Positions 1 through 5,475 of a stretch of 5,475 nucleotides of DNA are shown here, one piece after another. Below the pieces are notes generated by a model. That model saw nothing but the letters and a program-made list of their open reading frames with translations, had not been told where the DNA came from and made no database searches. The stretch is from positions 1 to 5,475 of the forward strand of contig PWQB01000126.1 of assembly GCA_003556955.1 (NCBI GenBank). The letters are read 5' to 3'. Positions within the stretch are counted from its first letter, which is position 1. Every line of letters begins with the position of its first letter. Position numbers and translations under genes: made by a program. The stretch is from Nostocaceae cyanobacterium CSSed10_463m (GTDB lineage: Bacteria > Cyanobacteriota > Cyanobacteriia > Cyanobacteriales > Nostocaceae).

Positions 1-749
1 ATATCACCACTCATAGGACGGCCGTCTGTCTGCCAAATTAAGCACCCACGCAATGGAGTAATTATTTCAGCAATTGCTCGTAGGTAGTCAATCATGCCTT
101 CGCCATCGGGACAGCTAATGGCTACTACTTTAAGTTGATCAGCCCACGGTGAAATTGTTTGCCATAATTGGCGAAATTTTGCCAAATTTCCAACTTTTGT
201 GTGGATTTCTACCGCATCTACGACCTTTGACTTTACCAATGGCGCGATCGCTGTCGCAGTCGATATATATGATTTTGTATAAATTTTACCATAAGGGCAA
301 ACGGGTATGCAACGTCCACAGCCGTAGCACTTTTGGGCTTCCACTCCCGAAAATTCATCCCTGTGGTTAAATACGATCGCTTGGGCTGGGCAAATACTTT
401 CACAGGGTCTAGGGCAATCTGGGGGGCATTCACTAGCGTTAAACTCGGCTTTGCGAAAGTGGGGGTCTTCGCCATCGTTAAGGCTGACCATCAAAAAAGG
501 TAAATTGCCTTGATAGGCATAACCCCGCGCCTTGGCATCCTGCACCACACGCCTGGCTACTTCTATCCCTTCCTGCGCTGCTGCTATCACTGCCGGATCA
601 GCTGCCACATCTATACAGTCAGCACCTGCCAATGTATAGGCCAATGTTAGACTTCTGACAGCTGGCAGATGTTGGAAGCTGGCTCCGCAGATCAGTTTGA
701 ACCAGTGTCCTTCTTTCAAGGATTGTAAAGGGGCGAACAAATCAGTCAC
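1..749 (-). CDS. ldpA: LdpA, iron-sulfur circadian clock input protein (3' end beyond window)
   Basis: This is the N-terminal ~249 codons of LdpA (light-dependent period). From established knowledge of Synechococcus, this protein carries Fe-S clusters, senses cellular redox/light state, and modulates circadian period in association with clock proteins such as KaiA and CikA. The minus-strand frame is open from 749 to the window edge. Two [4Fe-4S] ferredoxin-type motifs are visible: C108-x3-C112-x3-C116-x3-C120-P and C141-x2-C144-x2-C147-x3-C151-P. An N-terminal part precedes them (CGASFQHLPAVRSLTLAYTL, residues 21-40). The region after ~170 matches what I recall as the LdpA C-terminal domain. 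The family is about 350 residues long, so roughly 100 are missing. The start is GTG at 749-747: the in-frame TAA at 767-765 leaves no upstream ATG, and an ATG at 751 is out of frame and stops at once. No Shine-Dalgarno is evident. A HIP1 site lies inside the gene. The family call is firm; the exact start is less so. Confidence 0.9.
   Translation of the reverse strand, partial: MTDLFAPLQSLKEGHWFKLICGASFQHLPAVRSLTLAYTLAGADCIDVAADPAVIAAAQEGIEVARRVVQDAKARGYAYQGNLPFLMVSLNDGEDPHFRKAEFNASECPPDCPRPCESICPAQAIVFNHRDEFSGVEAQKCYGCGRCIPVCPYGKIYTKSYISTATAIAPLVKSKVVDAVEIHTKVGNLAKFRQLWQTISPWADQLKVVAISCPDGEGMIDYLRAIAEIITPLRGCLIWQTDGRPMSGD
244..251. repeat. HIP1 octamer GCGATCGC
   Basis: This exact 8-bp highly iterated palindrome lies within ldpA. 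HIP1 is strongly over-represented in many cyanobacterial genomes, and its presence here supports the organism call. Confidence 0.9.
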
Positions 750-833
750 ATTTCTATTATGCGTTTAGGAAACTAAAAATAGTAGTCTCTAATATGGAAA
801 AAGTCTTGAATTTCTCATCCTGAGTTCTTACTG

Positions 834-852
834 CTTAGAGTCTCACTCTAGG
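834..852. repeat. Inverted repeat (hairpin or operator) upstream of ldpA
   Basis: TAGAGT at 836-841 and ACTCTA at 845-850 are exact inverted copies around CTC. A T-G and a C-G pair extend the stem to 8 bp. No T-tract follows on either strand, so it is not a standard intrinsic terminator. It could be a protein-binding site over the candidate ldpA promoter or a hairpin in the transcript. Confidence 0.45.
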
Positions 853-865
853 AATCGTCTGTCAA
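837..865 (-). promoter_or_regulatory. Candidate ldpA promoter with overlapping inverted repeat
   Basis: A perfect -35 consensus, TTGACA, reads on the minus strand at 865-860. With a 17-bp spacer, the -10 position would fall at 842-837, which reads GACTCT and is a poor match. The spacer and -10 region are covered by the inverted repeat at 834-852. This suggests either an activator-dependent or repressible promoter, or a chance TTGACA. The call is tentative. Confidence 0.3.
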
Positions 866-904
866 CCGCCTATAGTCAGAGATTTTACTGTTGGGTTCTA
901 TACC

Positions 905-930
905 AAAAAAAAGTCTAAGTAGGGACTTCT
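905..930 (-). terminator. Weak intrinsic terminator after the kinase-regulator operon
   Basis: On the minus strand, AAGTC (928-924), the loop CCTACTTA and GACTT (915-911) form a 5-bp stem. A G-U and an A-T pair can extend it to 7 bp. A run of T follows directly (down to 905). It lies about 45 bp after the regulator stop at 973. The stem is short and A+T-rich, so termination may be only partial, with some read-through into ldpA. Confidence 0.45.
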
Positions 931-972
931 ATAGCTACGCCACCCAACCTATCACAGACAGTGATTTTGTGA

Positions 973-2808
973 TCACCATTGTGGTGCTGTTTTCAGAAAG
1001 TTAAGGACTAATTCTGCTTCTATGGGTTTAGAAAATAGATATCCTTGAGCAAAACCACAATTTAAAGTCCTCAATTTTTCTAATTGTTCTCTGGTTTCAA
1101 CTCCTTCAGCGATTACAATCATTCCCATTGATTCGGCAATACTAATTATAGCTGGTAATAGTCCCATATTTTCGGGATTCTCTCCCATAATTTTTACGAA
1201 TGATTGGTCAATTTTTAGTTTAGTTAAAGGAAATTTATGTAAATAGCTTAAAGAAGAATAACCTGTACCAAAATCATCCATGATTAATTTAATATTTCTT
1301 TGTCTTAACTGCTGCACAATCCCTTTGACAGCATGATTATTTTCCATGATGACACTTTCAGTAATTTCCAATTCTAAACAACTCGGATTGATTTGAGTGT
1401 CACGAATAATTTTATCAACTTCAAATATTAAGTTAGGTTGCGAAAATAACCGCGCACTTAAATTAGCACTAATAGTTAAGTCTTTTGATATAAATGGGTA
1501 AGATTGCCAAATACGTAATTGATTACAAGCTGAACGCAATACCCATTTATCAATAAAATTGATTAAACCTGTTTCTTCCGCTATGGGAATAAATTCTGAG
1601 GGATAAATTAGACCACGGACTGGATGTTTCCAGCGTACAAGTGCTTCAAAACCAGATACTTTCCCTGTGCTTAAAGAAACAATTGGTTGATAATAGACAA
1701 CAAATTCTTCCCTTTCGACAGCTCGACGCAAATCATTTTCCAAATCTAAAAGCTGAATAGCTTCTTGATACATAGCTGGATCAAAAAGATGGTATCTGGC
1801 TCTGCCCAACGCTTTAGCACGATACATTGCTGTATCAGCATCTCGCAGTAAATACTCTGGCTGCTCGTAGTCTTTACTGCCCCAATTAATGCCAATACTA
1901 GCATTCATAAAGACTTCATATCTAGAAAGTTTAAAGCTAAGTGATAGCTGTTCTAAAATGCGTTCAGCTACTTGGATGGCGGCATTAATATCTGGCAAAT
2001 TTTCCAAGATAATGCCAAATTCATCACCACCTAATCTTGCTAAAGTCTCATTGGCTCTCAGACATAATTGTAGCCGACGCGCAATGGCTACGAGTAATTC
2101 ATCTCCGACTAAATGCCCTAAAGAATCATTAACAACCTTAAAGCGATCGCAATCTAAAAATAATACAGCAAATTGATAATTTGATTCTTGCTTTGCTAGA
2201 GTTAAAGCTTTTTCCAGCCGCTTACTAAACATAAATCTGTTCGGTAAACCTGTGAGGGAATCATGTAACACCATATCCAGCAGTTTACCTTGCAATTGCT
2301 GACGAGAAGCAATTTCTTTTTGCAGGATTTCTAAGGTTGTCTCTAATTCCAACGTCCGCTGTTTTACTCTCTTTTCTAATTCATTATTTAGTTTTAATAT
2401 TTCTAATTGTGCTGTTCTTAATGCCAATTGATTGTGGACACGTACTAAAATTTCTTGAAAATCAAATGGTTTAGAAATATAGTCAACTCCTCCAACTTGA
2501 AAAGCCTTGACTTTATCGAAAACATCATCTAAAGCACTAATAAATATGACTGGTATTTCTGCTGTAATATCCCATGCTTTTAAACGTTGGCAAATTTCAT
2601 AGCCATCTACATCCGGCATCATAATATCGAGTAAGATTAGATCCGGCAACGCTGATTGGCAAGCAGTCAAGGCCATTTGCCAATTTAATGCCTTGCGAAC
2701 GCTATATCCTTCTTTTGTCAAGATAGAGGACAAAACGCGGAGATTGTTTACCGTATCATCAATGATCAAAATATCTTTTTTCTCTGGATCTAATCGCTTG
2801 TAATTCAT
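973..2808 (-). CDS. Response regulator with GGDEF and EAL domains (c-di-GMP synthesis and breakdown)
   Basis: This 611-residue cytoplasmic protein has the order receiver, coiled coil, GGDEF, EAL. The receiver (~12-130) has acidic pair D17-D18, phosphoacceptor D61, S91 and K113-P114. A charged coiled coil (~131-178) links it to the GGDEF domain (~180-340), which has LTGLPNR (185-191), D219, K224, N227, D236 and an intact GGDEF at 260-264. The I-site reads R251-A-N-E254 instead of RxxD. The EAL domain (~357-605) keeps E388-A-L, N449, E481, D511-D512, K532, E568 and Q588, the set expected of an active phosphodiesterase. Both activities are therefore plausible, with phosphorylation probably setting the balance. 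ATG at 2808-2806 overlaps the kinase stop, and GAAGG (2817-2813) is a likely though closely spaced ribosome site. W43 in the receiver sits where I recall Gly in close relatives. A HIP1 site lies within the gene. Confidence 0.95.
   Translation of the reverse strand: MNYKRLDPEKKDILIIDDTVNNLRVLSSILTKEGYSVRKALNWQMALTACQSALPDLILLDIMMPDVDGYEICQRLKAWDITAEIPVIFISALDDVFDKVKAFQVGGVDYISKPFDFQEILVRVHNQLALRTAQLEILKLNNELEKRVKQRTLELETTLEILQKEIASRQQLQGKLLDMVLHDSLTGLPNRFMFSKRLEKALTLAKQESNYQFAVLFLDCDRFKVVNDSLGHLVGDELLVAIARRLQLCLRANETLARLGGDEFGIILENLPDINAAIQVAERILEQLSLSFKLSRYEVFMNASIGINWGSKDYEQPEYLLRDADTAMYRAKALGRARYHLFDPAMYQEAIQLLDLENDLRRAVEREEFVVYYQPIVSLSTGKVSGFEALVRWKHPVRGLIYPSEFIPIAEETGLINFIDKWVLRSACNQLRIWQSYPFISKDLTISANLSARLFSQPNLIFEVDKIIRDTQINPSCLELEITESVIMENNHAVKGIVQQLRQRNIKLIMDDFGTGYSSLSYLHKFPLTKLKIDQSFVKIMGENPENMGLLPAIISIAESMGMIVIAEGVETREQLEKLRTLNCGFAQGYLFSKPIEAELVLNFLKTAPQW
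2143..2150. repeat. HIP1 octamer GCGATCGC
   Basis: An exact HIP1 copy within the GGDEF-coding part of the response regulator, at the codons around D219-D221. Confidence 0.9.
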
Positions 2809-5183
2809 TCTGCCTTCGTTCTGGTCAATGCCATAATTTTCTCAAACTGATATTCGCTGGCTAAATCTCTGAATAATTGGAAAAGTTGACTTTTAGCTGG
2901 CGGTATTTCTTGGAGTAACTCTAGAATTAAGTCATCACTACAAATCGCTGCGGCATAGTGTATATTTTGTAACCAATCCGGTGACATTTGTGACAAATGC
3001 CTCAGAATGTCGGTCTCGTTGGGCAATCTCTGATTTTCGGGATCAGCATCTACATCTTTACTAATTTCTGCTTGGCTGATATATTTTACACTTAGATGTC
3101 GCCTCACCTTATCTAGTAATACTTCCCGTGTAAATGGCTTGCGAATAAAATCATCGCAACCAGCTGATAAAATTTTCTGTCGTTCTTCCTCAAAGGCGCT
3201 AGCAGTCAGAGCAATAATCACTGCCTGAGTCTGAGGAATCCATTGCTGCTGGGTCTCCTTCCCCCGTGGAATAATATTTAGTTTTGCAGACTTGTCAATA
3301 TTTGAAGAATTGTAACTAACATGAAGTTCCTGGTTTTGTAACCACTGATATCCGATCAGGGTATCTGTGAGAGCTGCAAGTTGGATGGCAAATTTTTTCC
3401 ATCTATCATTATGGATATTGAGATTTTTTTTCATTTTCCGAGCCATAACACTAGATTTAATAATTTTTGTGGCTTCGTAACCATCCATAATCGGCATCCG
3501 CATATCCATAAAAATCAGATGTGGTTCCCATTCCATCCATTGGGCGATCGCTTCTTGACCATTAGTGGCTTCTCGGACAATAAAGCCAATAGATGATAGC
3601 AGTTTAACTAAAACTAAACGACTTTCTAAGACATCATCCACCACCAATATTCGGTATACTTGCTGACCTGGAGCTAAAGTAACCACTTGGAGTTGCGGTT
3701 GCTGTATCGGTATTTCGCTAGCTGAACCTGGAATAGCTAGAATATTAAAGGTAAATTTACTTCCTATACCTGGTATACTGCTGACAGTAATATTACCACC
3801 CATCAGCTGCACATATTTGCGACTAATTGCTAAACCCAGTCCTGTACCCTCCTGAGACTTTTTACCACTTTCGGTTTGCTTAAAAGCTTCAAAAAGCAAG
3901 TTAATTTCTTGGGGAGAAATACCAGAACCCGTGTCTACTACCTCGAAAATTAAGAAAGAAGATGAAGTTACACCCCAATTCTCTTCTTGTTCCCTGAGAT
4001 CCTGATATCCAGTTTCTATTGAAACGCGTAACGATACACTTCCAGTCGTGGTAAATTTGAAAGCATTTTCCAACAGGTTGACTAAGACTTGACGTAGTTT
4101 GCTTTCGTCAGTTTGCACATATTGGGGAATATTTGGTGTATATTCAAATATTAGTTGCAGTCCTTTAGATACAGAGCGAAAACGAAACATTTCTTGTAAT
4201 TCATCCAACAGGCGAACTAAGTCAAAACTGCTAATATTCAATGTAGTTTTACCAGCTTCAACTTTTGACAGTTCCAGAATCTCGTTGATTAAGTGCAGCA
4301 GATGTTCTCCAGCCCGATTGATGATAGCTAAATTTTGTTGATGTTCGACGGATAAAGAAGTGTCATAACTCATGATTTGAGTAAAGCCGAGAATGGCGTT
4401 CAGTGGGGTACGCAGTTCATGGCTCATATTAGCGATAAATTCACTTTTAGCGTGGTTTTCCCGCTCAGAAATTTGTTGAGTAGTTTGTAATTGAGTTATT
4501 TGACTGTGACTTGCAGATAATTTCTCTTTTAAAGTTTTGATTTCAGCCCGTTGTGATGCTAAAGTTTTGAAAGAGTTGTGTAATTGCTCTGCCATACTAT
4601 TAATTGACTGGGTTAGTTCTGTGATTTCATCACATTCTTGAGTAGAGATGGGTTGCGGCCATTCACCTGGAGCGATTTCTTTTGTGGCTATGTTTAATTT
4701 CATATTTGGTTTCATAATCCAGCGCTGAATCAAAAAGCTAACTTTTGCAACTACTAACAAGTCCGCTACACTTAAAAGAAGAGCTATCAGCAGGTCGTGA
4801 TAAATTGGTGCATAAAGCTGACCAATCCCTTGATATGGGGAAATTTTACTGTTCAAAAGCCTGTGATTATCCAGACTCTCAACGCCAATCAATTCACCTT
4901 TGAGGACAGTAGATTTGTGATCATTGATGTGATTAGTTCGTTTAAAATCCGTGAAGTAGCTATTGAGGTGTTGTTCGATGCGATCGCAAATTTCGGTTTC
5001 TAATTGAATAACTTGCTTTTTTATAGCTTCCTGTCCGTTCTGCAATGACGGGTAGCCCAAAAACCCGATTAAACCACCAATTAAGATCAACGACACAATC
5101 AGAACCGATCTTAGTTGCACTTTCGCAGGTATATGGCCAACTAAGCAGCGAAACAATTTCACGGACTGAAGTTTGGATAACAT
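2805..5183 (-). CDS. Membrane hybrid histidine kinase with small sensor and interrupted receiver domain
   Basis: This is a 792-residue inner-membrane kinase, numbered here from ATG at 5183-5181. The order is TM1 (~26-43), a short periplasmic segment (~44-129), TM2 (~130-152, containing D141 and K147), a HAMP-like region (~153-206), coiled coil (~207-245), HisKA, HATPase, receiver and C-terminal extension. HisKA has H255 in SHELRTPLNA, with the E256-x-x-T259 phosphatase signature. The ATPase has an N-box (N369, N373), G1 D417-T-G-S-G, and G2 G446-T-G-L-G. The receiver has D516-D517, phosphoacceptor D560, T660 and K682, but carries about 70 extra residues between D560 and T660. The last ~70 residues (SPDWLQNIH onward) resemble a helical tail common on cyanobacterial hybrid kinases; no Hpt motif is seen. 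A TTG at 5204 would add 7 residues, but ATG is preferred. Neither start has a good Shine-Dalgarno. The stop overlaps the regulator's ATG, so the two are probably co-translated partners. The ligand is unknown. Confidence 0.93.
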   Translation of the reverse strand: MLSKLQSVKLFRCLVGHIPAKVQLRSVLIVSLILIGGLIGFLGYPSLQNGQEAIKKQVIQLETEICDRIEQHLNSYFTDFKRTNHINDHKSTVLKGELIGVESLDNHRLLNSKISPYQGIGQLYAPIYHDLLIALLLSVADLLVVAKVSFLIQRWIMKPNMKLNIATKEIAPGEWPQPISTQECDEITELTQSINSMAEQLHNSFKTLASQRAEIKTLKEKLSASHSQITQLQTTQQISERENHAKSEFIANMSHELRTPLNAILGFTQIMSYDTSLSVEHQQNLAIINRAGEHLLHLINEILELSKVEAGKTTLNISSFDLVRLLDELQEMFRFRSVSKGLQLIFEYTPNIPQYVQTDESKLRQVLVNLLENAFKFTTTGSVSLRVSIETGYQDLREQEENWGVTSSSFLIFEVVDTGSGISPQEINLLFEAFKQTESGKKSQEGTGLGLAISRKYVQLMGGNITVSSIPGIGSKFTFNILAIPGSASEIPIQQPQLQVVTLAPGQQVYRILVVDDVLESRLVLVKLLSSIGFIVREATNGQEAIAQWMEWEPHLIFMDMRMPIMDGYEATKIIKSSVMARKMKKNLNIHNDRWKKFAIQLAALTDTLIGYQWLQNQELHVSYNSSNIDKSAKLNIIPRGKETQQQWIPQTQAVIIALTASAFEEERQKILSAGCDDFIRKPFTREVLLDKVRRHLSVKYISQAEISKDVDADPENQRLPNETDILRHLSQMSPDWLQNIHYAAAICSDDLILELLQEIPPAKSQLFQLFRDLASEYQFEKIMALTRTKAE
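2813..2817 (-). promoter_or_regulatory. Ribosome binding site of the response regulator, inside the kinase gene
   Basis: GAAGG on the minus strand lies 4 bases before the ATG at 2808, within the last codons of the kinase gene. Together with the ATGA overlap it supports this start and translational coupling. The spacing is short, so termination and re-initiation may contribute. Confidence 0.5.
3225..3455 (-). other. Insertion within the receiver domain of the hybrid kinase
   Basis: These are codons ~577-653 of the kinase, between the receiver segment around D560 (ending ATKIIKS) and the strand carrying T660 (VIIALTASAFEEER). In related cyanobacterial kinases, as I recall them, the connecting loop is about 8 residues; here it is about 77. 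The extra stretch is in frame, rich in K, N and Q, and includes a possible amphipathic helix around RWKKFAIQLAALTDTLIGYQW. I recognise no domain in it and see no flanking direct repeats. Its edges are approximate. Confidence 0.7.
3544..3551. repeat. HIP1 octamer GCGATCGC
   Basis: An exact HIP1 copy within the receiver-coding part of the kinase, in the segment encoding EAIAQW just before the phosphoacceptor region. Confidence 0.9.
4980..4987. repeat. HIP1 octamer GCGATCGC
   Basis: An exact HIP1 copy within the periplasmic-segment coding part of the kinase, at the codons for CDRIE. Confidence 0.9.
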
Positions 5184-5295
5184 TGTGGTTGAATTTTTCC
5201 CCAACGCTAAAATCGAGCCAAATAAGCTCTTTTTATACTATTGTCTTTTTACGTGTTATTACTGGATTAAGCTTAGGCAAACAACCAGCAAATAA

Positions 5296-5324
5296 CTGAT
5301 ACTAGTATAAGGCAGTATTGTTAA
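5296..5324 (-). promoter_or_regulatory. Candidate promoter of the kinase-regulator operon
   Basis: On the minus strand TTAACA (5324-5319, five of six matches to TTGACA) is followed after exactly 17 bp by TATCAG (5301-5296, four of six matches to TATAAT). This would give a leader of about 105 nt before the ATG at 5183. The A+T-rich region offers other TATA-like boxes, such as TATAAA nearer the gene, so this is only the best-spaced pair. Confidence 0.35.
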
Positions 5325-5339
5325 TTAATTGTATATACA
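5299..5339. repeat. Cluster of three short perfect palindromes
   Basis: ATACTAGTAT (5299-5308), TTAATTAA (5321-5328) and TGTATATACA (5330-5339) are each exact palindromes. They overlap or flank the candidate promoter. They could be operator half-sites for a dimeric regulator, but short A+T-rich palindromes also arise by chance. Confidence 0.35.
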
Positions 5340-5380
5340 CATCTTTTAGCTATATTAACGTGAGTTCGATAAGCTGGATA

Positions 5381-5475
5381 TGACCCCTCTCCAAACCTCT
5401 CCCCTGCAAGGAGAGAGGCTTAAAAAGCCTATTATTTCGTACCACGTTAGAGATTTTTGCCCCTTCCCTTGTAGG
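5381..5475. repeat. Nostoc-type dispersed palindromic repeat (partial, runs off the right edge)
   Basis: The stretch begins with TGACCCCTCTCCAAACCTCT and contains a 10-bp stem with one mismatch and loop GCA (5396-5418). A perfect 6-bp inverted repeat follows (AGGCTT-AAA-AAGCCT, 5416-5430). It ends in CCCCTTCCCTTGTAGG (5460-5475), which looks like the left arm of a further palindrome cut by the window edge. Such C/T-rich intergenic palindromes are familiar from Nostoc and Anabaena genomes. The class assignment is from memory and the true boundaries are unknown. Confidence 0.6.
5416..5430. repeat. Perfect inverted repeat AGGCTT-AAA-AAGCCT
   Basis: This is an exact 6-bp stem with a 3-base loop, next to and partly overlapping the larger palindrome at 5396-5418. 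No clean T-run follows on either strand, so a terminator role is doubtful. It is probably part of the dispersed repeat. Confidence 0.5.

Larger units (their letters stand above)
750..972. other. Intergenic region between the response regulator and ldpA
   Basis: This 223-bp A+T-rich gap holds no convincing ORF. Read on the minus strand, it contains a weak intrinsic terminator close to the upstream gene, then a TTGACA element, an 8-bp inverted repeat, and a leader of about 85-100 bp before the GTG of ldpA. The layout fits the end of one transcription unit and the start of another. Confidence 0.7.
5184..5475. other. Upstream region of the kinase operon
   Basis: No gene is supported here. The half nearest the kinase is A+T-rich and holds a candidate promoter and several short palindromes (5299-5308, 5321-5328, 5330-5339). 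The outer half, from about 5381, is C/T-rich dispersed repeat sequence that continues past the window edge. Confidence 0.6.

Noticed and set aside
149..370. A 73-codon plus-strand frame opposite ldpA
   Set aside because: It is antisense to a well-supported gene and its translation resembles no protein I know.
233..475. An 80-codon minus-strand frame beginning ATG inside ldpA
   Set aside because: It is a shifted frame of the LdpA coding sequence, and the overlapping frame carries the conserved cysteine motifs. No independent function is suggested.
1889..2176. A 95-codon plus-strand frame opposite the GGDEF region
   Set aside because: It is an antisense shadow of a conserved domain with no features of its own.
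2805..3020. C-terminal tail of the kinase as an Hpt phosphotransfer domain
   Set aside because: The tail is helical and contains a His in LQNIHYAAA, but the HxxKG-type motif of Hpt domains is absent. It looks instead like the common tail of cyanobacterial hybrid kinases.
3381..5299. Several short plus-strand frames opposite the kinase gene and its leader
   Set aside because: All are antisense to the kinase, short, and without recognisable motifs or ribosome sites.
5184..5475. NtcA-type site (GTA-N8-TAC) upstream of the kinase
   Set aside because: Several GTA and TAC triplets occur, but I found no pair with the 8-base spacing.
1..5475. CRISPR arrays, tRNA or rRNA genes, insertion sequences with transposase
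   Set aside because: No regularly spaced direct repeats, no cloverleaf-like sequence and no transposase-like reading frame were seen. Most of the window is covered by the three genes.

Overview
The window looks like chromosomal DNA of a filamentous, Nostoc/Anabaena-type cyanobacterium. Four copies of the cyanobacterial HIP1 octamer GCGATCGC lie within about 5.5 kb. There is a gene for LdpA, a cyanobacterial circadian-clock input protein. The two signalling proteins have wording typical of cyanobacterial two-component systems, and one end holds a C/T-rich palindromic repeat of the kind dispersed between Nostoc genes. These organism statements rest on recall of the families, not on a search.

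All three genes are on the minus strand. Read in the direction of transcription, they are: (1) a membrane hybrid histidine kinase (most likely start 5183, stop 2805); (2) a REC-GGDEF-EAL response regulator (2808 to 973), joined to the kinase by a 4-base ATGA overlap; (3) after 223 bp, the 5' part of ldpA (start GTG at 749), which runs off the left edge. A weak intrinsic terminator sits about 45 bp after the regulator, and a TTGACA element plus an inverted repeat precede ldpA. ldpA is therefore probably a separate transcription unit. The ~290 bp upstream of the kinase hold a candidate promoter, a cluster of short palindromes and the partial dispersed repeat.

The first two genes read as one signalling unit. 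The kinase autophosphorylates on His255, and phosphate can pass to its own receiver and/or to Asp61 of the partner. The partner's output domains make (GGDEF) and break (EAL) cyclic di-GMP, and both active sites look intact. LdpA is an iron-sulfur protein that reports redox/light state to the clock. Its position next to the pair may be coincidental.

I found no wholly new system. The oddest points are a roughly 70-residue insertion inside the kinase's receiver domain, an unusually small periplasmic sensor in the same kinase, a changed c-di-GMP inhibitory site (RxxE) in the regulator, and an AUG-UGA start-stop overlapping the GTG start of ldpA.
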